Under the pieces are notes generated by a model. The model did not search any database. It saw only the letters and a program-made list of their open reading frames with translations, and was not told where the DNA came from. The translations under genes and the position numbers were made by a program. From contig CAVVPG010000003.1 of assembly GCA_963750075.1 (NCBI GenBank), forward strand, positions 62,001-126,000: a stretch of DNA of 64,000 nucleotides, given 5' to 3'. The stretch comes from Bog-473 sp963750075. GTDB taxonomy: Bacteria; Actinomycetota; Acidimicrobiia; Acidimicrobiales; RAAP-2. Positions 1-8,280 of this stretch are shown one piece after another; position 1 is the first letter of the stretch; each line of letters opens with the position of its first letter.

Positions 1-216
1 CGTGGCGTCGCCGGAGACGTCGAGGTCCCCCACGAACTCCTCGAGGAACAGCCGCCGCAGGCTCTTGGGCGAGCGGGAGTACCGGGCAAAGAGCGCGCCC
101 TTGACGACTTCAGGCAGGTTGACCAGGGCAAACACGGGCTGGTCGAGGTTCGTCACGTAGCGGCGGAGGATCGCCTCCTCGTCCGCGGTGAAGCGCTCTT
201 CTGAGTAGGGGAACAT
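1..216 (-). CDS. FAD-dependent thymidylate synthase (ThyX)-like protein, N-terminal part
   Basis: Only the first 72 codons lie in the window; the gene runs off the left edge. The frame begins MFPYSEERFTADEEAILRRY and continues with NLPEVVKGALFARYSRS and a basic KSLRRLFLEEF stretch. I recall this pattern at the start of the long ThyX-like (COG1351) proteins of Acidimicrobiia and relatives, which would methylate dUMP using FAD and methylenetetrahydrofolate. The RHR signature that would prove this is not in the window, so the name rests on N-terminal resemblance only. The ATG at 216 is the first start in the open frame and lies about 47 bp from the helY stop. Confidence 0.5.
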   Translation of the reverse strand, partial: MFPYSEERFTADEEAILRRYVTNLDQPVFALVNLPEVVKGALFARYSRSPKSLRRLFLEEFVGDLDVSGDAT

Positions 217-263
217 TGCCCGGCTAACGATAGAACGAGGGTGACGCGACGGTGGCGGATGGG

Positions 264-2384
264 TCACGCCCCCGGCAGCCCGCCCGCCACGACGCCCCTG
301 AGCAGCAGGTCGACGGCCTCCCGCGCCGCTCCGGCCACGCCCGTGTCGACCGCGGTGTGCGAGACCTGCTGGGCGAGGTCGGCCACCGACTTCATGGTGC
401 GCACGAAGTCGCCGGGCGCCAGGTCCCCGGCGTCGCGTTCGGCGACGTCGAGAGCGGTCGAGAACGACGCCCCCCGGGCCCACGACGCCACGGCCGTCGC
501 CAGCCCGGGCGCCGGCTGGCGGGTCCGGGGCACGAGGTGTGCCTCCTCGACGGCCCGGATCCTGTCCGCCATCGTGTTGACCGCAGCACAGCGCCAGGCC
601 AGCTCGGTGGTGCGCTTGTCGCCCAGCCGGTCCTGGAGCCGGCCACGCCGCTTCTCCCTCCGCGCCTGATGGCCGGGCACCCGGCGGGCCCGGCGCGGCT
701 CGAAGACCACGGCCGACAGCACGCCGGCGACCACGGCGGGCTCTGCGCCCGCCAGGACGTCGCTGCCGAGGGCCTCCGCGATCAGCAGGTCCGCCTCGTG
801 GTAGATGCGGGACAGCTGGCGGCCCGAGGGGGTCAGCGCCCACCCGGTGAGATAGCCCATCTCCTCGAGCGCGGCCACGCGGTGGCCCAGTTGCCGCGAC
901 AGCAGGTCCGGCTGGCGGGCCTGCCACTGGGCGAAGGACCGGTGCAGCACCTCGCCGGCGGTGGCGCGGTCGAACCGGGACACGAGGTTCACCGCCAGGT
1001 TGTAGGTCGGACGGAAGGCGGAGCGCAGGTCCGGCGGCGGGGCCGATGCCACGCGGGCCGCCTCGGCAAAGGTGATCTCGGTCGACCACTCGACGACGGC
1101 ATGGCCCTCCTCGTCGAGCCCCCGGCGGCCCGCCCGGCCCGTCAGTTGGAGGTACTCCCCCGAGGTGAGGGTGGCACGCCCGGCCCCGCCGTACTTCGTG
1201 AAGCGCTCGATCACCACCGAGCGGGCCGGCATGTTGATGCCGAGCGAGAGCGTCTCGGTGGCGAAGACGACCTTCAGGAGCCCCGCCGCGAAGCATTCCT
1301 CGACGGTCTCGCGGAAGAGGGGCACCAGCCCGGCGTGGTGCGCAGCCACACCCCGCTCCAGCCCTTCGAGCCACTCGTCGTACCCGAGGACGCGCAGGTC
1401 GTCGTCGTCCAGCGGCTCGACCCGGCGCTCGGCGACCTGGCGTATGGCCGAGCGCTCGGACGCGTCCGTCAGCCGGACGCCGTCGCGCATGACCTGACGC
1501 ACGGCGTCGTCGCACGCGGCTCGGCTGAAGATGAAGATGATGGCGGGCAGCATCTCCCGCCGTCCCAGCTCGTCGACCATCTCGGTCCGCAGCGGCGCCC
1601 GGCAGGGCAGGCGCGGGCCTCTGCCGCGCGGCTGCCAGTGCACCGATCGCCCCTGCAGGGCCCGGCGCACCGCCTGGTCGATCCGCAGGCCCTCGGCGCC
1701 CGGCCGGCCGTTGTCCTCGAGGAGCGGCAGGAGAAGGGTCTCGTCGTCGTCCCGCCGGTGGACCGCGAAGTGGTGGCGTAACACGATTGGGCGCCGGCGC
1801 TCGACGATCACCGTCGTGTCGCCCCGCACCGAGCGCAGCCAGCCACCGAGCTCCTGCGCGTTGTTGACGGTGGCAGAGAGGCACACGAAGCGGATCTCGG
1901 GCGGTGAGAGGACGAGCACCTCCTCCCAGACGCCGCCGCGGTAGCGGTCCTGAATGAAGTGGACCTCGTCGAGGACGACCGTGTGGAGCCCTTCGAGGAG
2001 GTCGGAGCCCGCCAGCAGCATGTTCCGCAGGACCTCGGTCGTCATCACGACGACGGGGGCCCGGGGGCGCAGCGTGGTGTCGCCGGTCAGGAGGCCGATG
2101 TGCTCCTCGCCGTAGGCGGCCACCAGTTCCCCGTACTTCTGGTTCGAGAGTGCCTTGAGGGGCGTCGTGTAGAAGGCCTTGCCCCGCGCGCACAGGGCAC
2201 GATGCACGGCATAGGCCGCGACGAGCGTCTTGCCCGAGCCGGTCGGTGCGGAGACGAGCACGGAGTGGCCCGCGTCGAGTGCCCGGAAGGACTCGTGCTG
2301 GAACTCGTCGAGGTCGAAGGGGAGATCGGCCTCGAACGACGCGATCCCGGCCGTCTCCTGGACGGGCCATGAGAACGGCGTCAA
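264..2384 (-). CDS. helY: Ski2/Mtr4-type DEAD/DEAH-box RNA helicase, HelY-like
   Basis: The 706-residue protein has a superfamily 2 helicase core: Walker A APTGSGKT near residue 50, TTPLKALSNQK (motif Ia), a DEVH box in VVLDEVHFIQD, SAT in LSATVNN, and motif VI QLTGRAGRRG in the second RecA domain, followed by a helical C-terminal domain. It would unwind RNA in the cytoplasm; actinobacterial HelY is linked to RNA processing, but its exact substrate is not known. It is shorter than the roughly 900 residues of mycobacterial HelY, mainly in the C-terminal part. Its ATG overlaps the tatC stop by 4 bp, so it is probably translated from the tat message, matching the usual tatA-tatC-helY gene order. 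Confidence 0.88.
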   Translation of the reverse strand: MTPFSWPVQETAGIASFEADLPFDLDEFQHESFRALDAGHSVLVSAPTGSGKTLVAAYAVHRALCARGKAFYTTPLKALSNQKYGELVAAYGEEHIGLLTGDTTLRPRAPVVVMTTEVLRNMLLAGSDLLEGLHTVVLDEVHFIQDRYRGGVWEEVLVLSPPEIRFVCLSATVNNAQELGGWLRSVRGDTTVIVERRRPIVLRHHFAVHRRDDDETLLLPLLEDNGRPGAEGLRIDQAVRRALQGRSVHWQPRGRGPRLPCRAPLRTEMVDELGRREMLPAIIFIFSRAACDDAVRQVMRDGVRLTDASERSAIRQVAERRVEPLDDDDLRVLGYDEWLEGLERGVAAHHAGLVPLFRETVEECFAAGLLKVVFATETLSLGINMPARSVVIERFTKYGGAGRATLTSGEYLQLTGRAGRRGLDEEGHAVVEWSTEITFAEAARVASAPPPDLRSAFRPTYNLAVNLVSRFDRATAGEVLHRSFAQWQARQPDLLSRQLGHRVAALEEMGYLTGWALTPSGRQLSRIYHEADLLIAEALGSDVLAGAEPAVVAGVLSAVVFEPRRARRVPGHQARREKRRGRLQDRLGDKRTTELAWRCAAVNTMADRIRAVEEAHLVPRTRQPAPGLATAVASWARGASFSTALDVAERDAGDLAPGDFVRTMKSVADLAQQVSHTAVDTGVAGAAREAVDLLLRGVVAGGLPGA

Positions 2385-3184
2385 CGCCCGAGCAGCTTCC
2401 CGATGCCGATGGAGATGAAGTAGAAGGCCACGAGGGGGATGGCGAGGGCGAACATGGAGAACGGGTCAGAACTGGGCGTGAACACCGCCGCGACCACCAC
2501 GATGATGATGACAGCCCACCGCCAGGCGCGCAGCAACCGCGCCGGAGTGACGACCCGCGCCAGCTCGAGGGACACCAGCACGACGGGGAATTCGAAGGTC
2601 AACCCGAAGATGGTCATCATCAGCAGGATCAGGCCGAGATACGGGATCGGGTCGTAGATCGCCTGCAGGTTGGGCCCGCCGACCGACTTCAGCCAGCCGA
2701 GGGCGTGCGGCAGCGTGATGTAGGCGGTCGCGGCCCCGAGCAGGAAGAGCACGAACGCGCTGAGGACGAACGGGATGGCGTAGCGGCGCTCGGACGCCTT
2801 GAGCCCGGGCGTCACGAAGCGCCACACCTGGAAGAGGATGACCGGGGACGCCAGGACGAGGCCGCCGAAGAGGGCGATCTTGACGCGCAGCGACAGGCCG
2901 TCGAGCGGGGACGTCACGAACAGGTTGCACGTGCCGTTGGATGCGATGAGGAGGGAGGCACCCGAGCTGGTGTGGTGCCGGGTAGAGGCGTCGACCGTGC
3001 ACAGGGGGCGGAGCAGGAAGTGCAGGATGGGCTCGTAGGCGATGACCGCCACAGTCGCCGCGATGACGAAGGCGATCACACAGATGATCACCCGGCGCCG
3101 CAGCTCGCCCAGGTGCTCCCCGAGCGTCATGTTGTCCGGGGACGGCCGGTTCTTGCGTTTCGCCGTGAAGGGAAGGCTCACCAT
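2381..3184 (-). CDS. tatC: Sec-independent protein translocase TatC
   Basis: This 267-residue protein is the polytopic core of the twin-arginine translocase, which recognises RR signal peptides and moves folded proteins across the membrane. The N-terminus has the TatC signature MTLGEHLGELRRRV, followed by hydrophobic helices (for example VIICVIAFVIAATVAVIAY) and FQVWRFVTPGL in the first cytoplasmic loop region. About six transmembrane helices can be read. The first periplasmic loop is longer than usual and contains a Ser/Thr-rich insertion around residues 60-80. The gene lies 11 bp after the tatA/B-type gene and overlaps helY by 4 bp, so tat genes and helY form one unit. Confidence 0.95.
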   Translation of the reverse strand: MVSLPFTAKRKNRPSPDNMTLGEHLGELRRRVIICVIAFVIAATVAVIAYEPILHFLLRPLCTVDASTRHHTSSGASLLIASNGTCNLFVTSPLDGLSLRVKIALFGGLVLASPVILFQVWRFVTPGLKASERRYAIPFVLSAFVLFLLGAATAYITLPHALGWLKSVGGPNLQAIYDPIPYLGLILLMMTIFGLTFEFPVVLVSLELARVVTPARLLRAWRWAVIIIVVVAAVFTPSSDPFSMFALAIPLVAFYFISIGIGKLLGR

Positions 3185-3195
3185 GGGCGCGCCGT

Positions 3196-3654
3196 TCAGT
3201 TGAGCGTCGGGTCGCCGGGGACGATGACCTCGCCCGGCCCCGGCGACGGCTCCGGCCGCGGGGTGGCCGCCCGGATCGGTGTCGGGGCGGCAGGTGCGGC
3301 CGGGCTCTCGGCAGCGGCGTCCTCCCCGGCGGCTCCGGCGCCGTCGGCGTCCGCCGACGTGGGTGGCTGGAAGGAGCCGTCCGGCGGCTCCTTGGGTTGC
3401 TCCTCGTTGGAGGACATCGTCGAGAGGTGGGTCAGCAGCGCCGAGGGTGAGCGGGCCAGCCGGGCGATCTCCGAGGTCGGCGGCAGGTCGGGCATGGAGC
3501 TCCGGACCTCGGTCTCCATGCGATGGCGGAATTCGTTGAAGGAGCGCCAGGCGCCCCCGACCTGGCGGGCCACCTGCGGGAGGCGGTCAGGCCCCAGGAG
3601 GATGATGGCGACCACGGCGATCACCAGGAGCTTGCCAGGGTCCAGATTGAACAT
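3196..3654 (-). CDS. Sec-independent translocase TatA/TatB family protein
   Basis: The 152-residue protein starts with a short periplasmic end, one transmembrane helix (LLVIAVVAIILL) and the GPDRLPQ hinge, followed by an amphipathic helix (VARQVGGAWRSFNEF) and a long acidic, Pro/Ala-rich tail. This is the TatA/B fold; the GP-LP motif and length resemble TatB somewhat more than TatA. It would assemble with TatC in the inner membrane. No second tatA-like gene is adjacent, so it may serve as the only TatA/B type at this locus, with others elsewhere. The C-terminal third is low complexity (Ala, Pro, Glu) and probably disordered. Confidence 0.85.
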   Translation of the reverse strand: MFNLDPGKLLVIAVVAIILLGPDRLPQVARQVGGAWRSFNEFRHRMETEVRSSMPDLPPTSEIARLARSPSALLTHLSTMSSNEEQPKEPPDGSFQPPTSADADGAGAAGEDAAAESPAAPAAPTPIRAATPRPEPSPGPGEVIVPGDPTLN

Positions 3655-3676
3655 GTGCCTTCACTCTACGGTTCCG

Positions 3677-5035
3677 CTAGAGCGACTGGATGAGCCGCTC
3701 GACCCGCTCATCGTGCGACTTGAACGGGTCCTTCAGCAGCACGGTGCGCTGGGCCTGGTCGTTCAGCTTCAGGTGGACCCAGTCGACCGTGAAGTCCCGG
3801 CGGCGCTCCTTGGCCCGCTTCACGAAGGCGCCGCGGAGCCTCGCCCGGGTCGTCTCCGGCGGTTTCGTCATGGCCTCGGTGATGGCGTCGTCGGTGCAGG
3901 TCCGCTCCATCTCGTCGCGCTGTTGCAGCTTGTAGAAGAGCCCCCGGCTCCGGTCGACGTCGTGGTACATGAGATCGATCATCGCAACCTTGGGGTGCGA
4001 GAGCGAGACGTCGTGACGGGCCCGCATGTGCTCGACCAGGCGGTGCTTGGCCACCCAGTCGCACTCGCGCCACAGCGACGTCGGGTCGGACTCCAGCCCT
4101 TTCAGGCAGTGCTCCCACATGTCGAGGGCCCGGTCCTCCTCGGGGGAGAGGCCGCGGCGGTCACGGAACTTCAGGGCCCGCTCGAGGTACTCGGCCTGAA
4201 TGTCGAGGGCCCGCATCTCGCGGCCGTTGGCCAGGCGGACCCGGCGCTGGCAGGTGATGTCGTGGCTGATCTCCCGGATGGCGCGGATCGGGTTCTCGAG
4301 TGTGAGGTCGCGCAGCACGGTCGAGGAGTCCTCGAGCATGGCGAGGAGGATGGAGGTCGTGCCGATCTTCAGGAAGGTGGCGTACTCGCTCATGTTGGAG
4401 TCCCCCACAATCACGTGGAGGCGCCGGAAGCGCTCCGCGTCGGAGTGCGGCTCGTCCCTGGTGTTGATGATCGGGCGGCTCCGGGTGGTCGCCGAGGAGA
4501 CCCCTTCCCAGATGTGCTCTGCCCGCTGGCTCAGGCAGAAGACCGCGCCGCGGGCGGTCTGCAGCACCTTGCCCGCGCCGGCATAGATCTGGCGCGAGAC
4601 CAGGAACGGGATGAGCACCTCTGTGTAACGGTTGAACTCGTCGTTGCGCTCGGTGAGGTAATTCTCGTGGCAGCCATAGGAGTTGCCCACCGAGTCGGTG
4701 TTGTTCTTGAACAGGTACACCTCGCCGCGGATCCCCTCTTCGCGCAGACGGGCCTGCGCCCCGGTCACGAGCTGGGCCAGGATCCACTCCCCCGCCTTGT
4801 CGTGCACCACCACGTCGCTGATCCGGTCGCACTCGGGGGTGGCGTACTCGGGATGACTTCCGACGTCGAGGTACAGGCGGGCGCCGTTCTCCAGGAAGAC
4901 GTTCGACGAGCGGCCCCACGACACGACCCGGCGGAAGAGGTAGCGCGCCACCTCGTCGGGGCTCAGGCGGCGCTGGCCGCGCAGGGTGAAGGTCACCCCG
5001 TATTCGTTTTCGACACCGAAGATGCGCCGTTCCAC
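3677..5035 (-). CDS. pafA: Pup-protein ligase PafA
   Basis: PafA attaches deamidated Pup through its C-terminal glutamate to substrate lysines, using ATP. The GTG at 5035 gives the family N-terminus ERRIFGVENEYGVTF and 452 residues, the usual PafA length; the frame stays open upstream, but that extension has no PafA character. Carboxylate-amine-ligase motifs visible are the FGVENEYG glutamates near the start, HPEYATPECD, KNNTDSVGNSYGCHENY and NTRDEPH. It shares most of these with Dop, encoded 1.7 kb upstream. The gene follows prcA by 20 bp and precedes tatA/B by 22 bp, so it belongs to the proteasome-Tat run. Confidence 0.95.
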   Translation of the reverse strand: MERRIFGVENEYGVTFTLRGQRRLSPDEVARYLFRRVVSWGRSSNVFLENGARLYLDVGSHPEYATPECDRISDVVVHDKAGEWILAQLVTGAQARLREEGIRGEVYLFKNNTDSVGNSYGCHENYLTERNDEFNRYTEVLIPFLVSRQIYAGAGKVLQTARGAVFCLSQRAEHIWEGVSSATTRSRPIINTRDEPHSDAERFRRLHVIVGDSNMSEYATFLKIGTTSILLAMLEDSSTVLRDLTLENPIRAIREISHDITCQRRVRLANGREMRALDIQAEYLERALKFRDRRGLSPEEDRALDMWEHCLKGLESDPTSLWRECDWVAKHRLVEHMRARHDVSLSHPKVAMIDLMYHDVDRSRGLFYKLQQRDEMERTCTDDAITEAMTKPPETTRARLRGAFVKRAKERRRDFTVDWVHLKLNDQAQRTVLLKDPFKSHDERVERLIQSL

Positions 5036-5055
5036 GGGGCCAACCGTACAGCGGG

Positions 5056-5727
5056 CTATGCCAGTAGTTGCGCCAGCTCCTCTTCCTCGACCCGCCGGAA
5101 GGTTCGCCGGCCGTTTCCCCGGCTCAACGTGGCGACCTCCAGGTCGCCCGCGGCCAGGGTCCGGTCCGGCCCGGCCAGGGCCTGCGCGGCCGCCTTGATC
5201 GCCGTGGCCATGTCCCAGTCCGGCCGCCAGGCCGCTGCCACCCGCTCGGTGATCGTCTCGGCGTCGCCGCCAAGGACGGCAAAGTGGTCCTCGTCGGTGA
5301 TCGTGCCCTCGTAGGCGATGTGGTACAGCTGGTTCTCGCCGTCGCCCAGCTCGGCCACGAGGATCTCCACCTCGAGCGGCTTCATCTCGTGGGTGAACAC
5401 GTTGCCCAGGTACTGGGCGTAGAGATTGGCGAGCGACCGCGCGTCGACGTCTTCGCGGCTGAACGCGAAGCCCTTGGTGTCGGCATGCCGGACGCCGGCG
5501 ACGCGGAGCTGGTCGTACTCGTTGTACTTGCCCACACCGCCGAACGCGATCCGGTCGTAGATCTCGCTGATCTTGTGCAGCGACCGCGACGGGTTCTCGG
5601 CAACGATCGCGATGCCGACGTCGTACGTCGTGGCCACCAGCGAGCGGCCGCGTGCGATGCCCTTCTGGGCGTACTCGGCGCGGTCCTTCATGACCTGCTC
5701 GGGTGCCACGTAGTACGGCATGCTCAT
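5056..5727 (-). CDS. prcA: 20S proteasome alpha subunit PrcA
   Basis: This 223-residue subunit would form the two outer seven-membered rings of the bacterial 20S proteasome and gate access to the chamber. The start MSMPYYVAPEQVMKDRAEYAQKG is typical of actinobacterial PrcA and is followed by KGIARGRSLVAT and FSREDVDARSLANLYAQYLG. No catalytic threonine is expected in an alpha subunit and none is seen. The start codon overlaps the prcB stop by 4 bp, supporting translational coupling and equal production of the two subunits. The C-terminal tail (RRVEEEELAQLLA) is acidic, as usual. Confidence 0.95.
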   Translation of the reverse strand: MSMPYYVAPEQVMKDRAEYAQKGIARGRSLVATTYDVGIAIVAENPSRSLHKISEIYDRIAFGGVGKYNEYDQLRVAGVRHADTKGFAFSREDVDARSLANLYAQYLGNVFTHEMKPLEVEILVAELGDGENQLYHIAYEGTITDEDHFAVLGGDAETITERVAAAWRPDWDMATAIKAAAQALAGPDRTLAAGDLEVATLSRGNGRRTFRRVEEEELAQLLA

Positions 5728-6524
5728 TGTGCGCGCTCCGCCTGCTTGCGGGCGACCAGGTCGCCGAAGCGCTCCGCCACCTCGCTCTCGGGCACCTCGC
5801 GGTAGCCCTCGGCGTCGACCACGGCGATGAGCGGGTAGATGCCACGGACGAGATCCGGGCCGCCCGTGGCCGAGTCCTCGTCGGCGGCCTCGTAGAGGGA
5901 CTGGATCGCCAGGTCGACCGCCTCGGCCCGGGGCATCCCCTCCCGCCAGCCGAGCTTGATGGTGTTGCGCGCGTCACGCCCTCCGGAACCGGTGGCCTGG
6001 AAGTCGGTGTCCTCGTAGTGGCCGCCCGTGACGTCGTAGTTGAAGATGCGCCCGGTGCCGCGCGCCGTGTCGTAGCCCGCGAAGAGCGGGATCACGGCGA
6101 GGCCCTGCATGGCGAGGGGCAGGTGCTGGCGGACCATCTGGGCGAGCTGGTTGGCCTTGCCCTCCAACGAGAGGATGGAGCCCTCCACCTTCTCGTAGTG
6201 CTCGAGCTGGACCTGGAAGAGGCGGACCATCTCGACCGCCATCCCCGCCGTCCCGGCGATGGCCACCGCCGAATGGCGGTCGGCCGGGAAGACCTTCTCC
6301 ATGGCGTGGTGGGCGATGATGTTGCCCGCCGTCGCGCGCCGGTCGCCCGCCATCACGATCCCGTCGGCGTAGCGCAGTGCAACCACCGTGGTGCCGTGGG
6401 GCACCTGGACCACCGCGGCGGCGTCGACACGCGCCGGTGCGTCAGCCCGGCCGTTGGTCAGGCGCAGCAGGCCGACGAAGTCCGGACCCGGATCGCTCTC
6501 CGGGGGGAAGAGGGGGAGCGCCAC
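5724..6524 (-). CDS. prcB: 20S proteasome beta subunit PrcB (propeptide precursor)
   Basis: PrcB forms the inner catalytic rings. The 266-residue precursor has a propeptide of about 44 residues ending in a Gly-Thr junction (VPHGTTVVALRY); self-cleavage would expose Thr45 as the N-terminal nucleophile. Family motifs include GIVMAGDRRATAG, IAGTAGMAVEMVRLFQVQLEHYEK and the SGGRDARNTIKLGW region. It lies 6 bp after pup and overlaps prcA by 4 bp, the standard pup-prcB-prcA order of actinobacteria. Nothing suggests loss of activity. Confidence 0.95.
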   Translation of the reverse strand: MALPLFPPESDPGPDFVGLLRLTNGRADAPARVDAAAVVQVPHGTTVVALRYADGIVMAGDRRATAGNIIAHHAMEKVFPADRHSAVAIAGTAGMAVEMVRLFQVQLEHYEKVEGSILSLEGKANQLAQMVRQHLPLAMQGLAVIPLFAGYDTARGTGRIFNYDVTGGHYEDTDFQATGSGGRDARNTIKLGWREGMPRAEAVDLAIQSLYEAADEDSATGGPDLVRGIYPLIAVVDAEGYREVPESEVAERFGDLVARKQAERAQ

Positions 6525-6530
6525 GAGGTG

Positions 6531-6737
6531 TTACTGCCCACCCTTTTGGACGTAGTTGCGCACGAACTCCTCGGCGTTGTCCTCGAGCACCTCGTCGATC
6601 TCGTCGAGGAGGTCGTCGAGCTCGGCCTTGATCTTCTCGCCCCGCTCCGAGGCCGCGGGGGTCGCTTCGTCGACCTCGGCCTCGGTCTCGGTCGTGCGGG
6701 CGCCCGAGCCCTTCTTCTTCTGCTCCTGCTCTGCCAT
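6531..6737 (-). CDS. pup: Prokaryotic ubiquitin-like protein Pup
   Basis: The 68-residue, highly charged protein has the Pup layout: a disordered Lys/Gln-rich N-terminus (MAEQEQKKKGSG), a Glu/Asp-rich middle predicted to form a coiled coil with Arc/Mpa (KAELDDLLDEIDEVLED), and the tail EEFVRNYVQKGGQ. It ends in Gln rather than Glu, so it must be deamidated by Dop before PafA can ligate it. The neighbouring dop and pafA fit this requirement. Confidence 0.96.
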   Translation of the reverse strand: MAEQEQKKKGSGARTTETEAEVDEATPAASERGEKIKAELDDLLDEIDEVLEDNAEEFVRNYVQKGGQ

Positions 6738-6770
6738 CGTCCGTCCCCGTCCTGTTCTCGACGTCGTCGC

Positions 6771-8264
6771 CTAGGAATTCAGCCGATTGAGCAGGTCCGC
6801 CGGTCCTGTGCTCTCGGCCAGGAGCGCGCCCGTGTGCTCGGCTGTTCCCTTCAGGGGGTCCATCATAGGGACGCGCCGCAACGGGTCTGCTCCAATGTCG
6901 AACACGAGGGAATCCCAGTTGGCGGTCACCACGGCATCGGGCCAGCGGGCCAGGCACTTCCCCCGGAACCAGGCTCTCGTGCCCGTGGGGGGCTCGGCCA
7001 CGGCGCTCGTGACCTCCAGCGGCTGCACCAGCGTCCGCATGCCGAGCCGCCGGAAGACCGACTTGTCCGGCCGCAGGTCGTGGTACTGCAATGCCAGTGC
7101 AGCGACCCGTGGGTCCTTCCATCCGCACGAGTGCCGCTCCTGGTAGGCGAGCAGCAGCTCCCGCTTGGCCACCCAGTCCAGCGTGTCGGCCAGGGCGGCC
7201 GGGTCGGACTCGAGCCCGCCGAGGACGGCCTCCCAGTGCTCCATGACGAGCGCCCCCGCGCCCCCGTCGTCGCCCAGGGCTTCGAGGCCGAATTCCTCGG
7301 CGTACTTGCGGGCGGCGCCGAAGAGCTCCCACTGGAGCTCGAGCGCCGTGGCCGTCGAGCCGTCGGTCAACGTCAGCGGCCGGGTCATCGAGAGGTCGGC
7401 CGAGACCTGGTGCAGGGCCCGCACGGGATCGGACAGGGACAGGTCCCGGGTCGGGCCGGCCTCGTCCTCGACCATGGCGAGCACGATGGCGGTCGTGCCC
7501 ACCTTGAGCAGGGTGGCGATCTCCGACAGGTTGGCGTCGCCCACGATCACGTGCAGGCGCCGGAAGCGCTTGGGGTCGGCGTGCGGCTCGTCGCGCGTGT
7601 TGACGATGGGCCGCTTCAGGGTCGTCTCGAGCCCGACGATCTCCTCGAAGAACTCGGCCCGCTGGGAGATCTGGTACTCCACCGTCTCCGAGTCGAGGGC
7701 CGCCGTCTCGGTGCCCACCTTGCCCGATCCCGTGAAGAGCGTGCGGGACACGAAGTGCGGGACGACGCCGTCGATCACTTTGGCGAAGGGCACGGCCCGG
7801 TCCATCATGTAGTTCTCGTGGCAGCCGTACGAGTTGCCCTTCCCGTCGGAGTTGTTCTTGTACACGACGGGCGCCGGCTGCTCGGGGATGCGGTGCTGCG
7901 CCGCCACCATGGCGCGGCGCAGCACCTCCTCGCCTGCCTTGTCGTACACGAGGCACTCGAGCGGCGTCAGGCACTCGGGGCTCGAATACTCCGGATGGGC
8001 ATGGTCGACGTAGAAGCGGGCGCCGTTGGTGAGCACGGTGTTGGCCAGGTGCGTCTCCACCATGGGGGCCAACGATCCCTCGCGGGCGAAGCCCCGGGCG
8101 TCGTTGCCGGGCGTCTCGTCCTCGAAGTCCCACCCGATCTGCTGCTCCACGTCCGCCGCGTAGGCGTTGACCAGGACCGAGGATGCGGCGATCGGGTTCT
8201 GTTCGGGACCGGGTGTCTGAATTCCGTACTCGGTCTCGATGCCGCAGACCTTCGTGGTGGCCAC
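6771..8264 (-). CDS. dop: Pup deamidase/depupylase Dop
   Basis: Dop converts the C-terminal Gln of Pup to Glu and also removes Pup from conjugates. The 497-residue protein starts VCGIETEYGIQTPG, the Dop counterpart of the PafA start, and carries the Dop-specific stretch after residue 40 (region around DARGFAREGSLAP) that separates it from PafA. Other shared motifs are DHAHPEYSSPECL, KNNSDGKGNSYGCHENYMM and VNTRDEPHADPKRFRRLH. It sits between arc (16 bp) and pup (33 bp). Confidence 0.95.
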   Translation of the reverse strand: MATTKVCGIETEYGIQTPGPEQNPIAASSVLVNAYAADVEQQIGWDFEDETPGNDARGFAREGSLAPMVETHLANTVLTNGARFYVDHAHPEYSSPECLTPLECLVYDKAGEEVLRRAMVAAQHRIPEQPAPVVYKNNSDGKGNSYGCHENYMMDRAVPFAKVIDGVVPHFVSRTLFTGSGKVGTETAALDSETVEYQISQRAEFFEEIVGLETTLKRPIVNTRDEPHADPKRFRRLHVIVGDANLSEIATLLKVGTTAIVLAMVEDEAGPTRDLSLSDPVRALHQVSADLSMTRPLTLTDGSTATALELQWELFGAARKYAEEFGLEALGDDGGAGALVMEHWEAVLGGLESDPAALADTLDWVAKRELLLAYQERHSCGWKDPRVAALALQYHDLRPDKSVFRRLGMRTLVQPLEVTSAVAEPPTGTRAWFRGKCLARWPDAVVTANWDSLVFDIGADPLRRVPMMDPLKGTAEHTGALLAESTGPADLLNRLNS

Positions 8265-8280
8265 GGCGCGACCCTAACGT

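Noticed and set aside
2246..5314. Very long open frame on the plus strand (1022 codons), and similar ones at 252-1781, 5703-8348 and 8326-10146
   Set aside because: They are antisense to clearly identified genes (helY, tat, pafA, prcA, prcB, dop, arc), have low-complexity Arg/Gly/His composition and no family likeness. Such shadows are normal in high-GC DNA.
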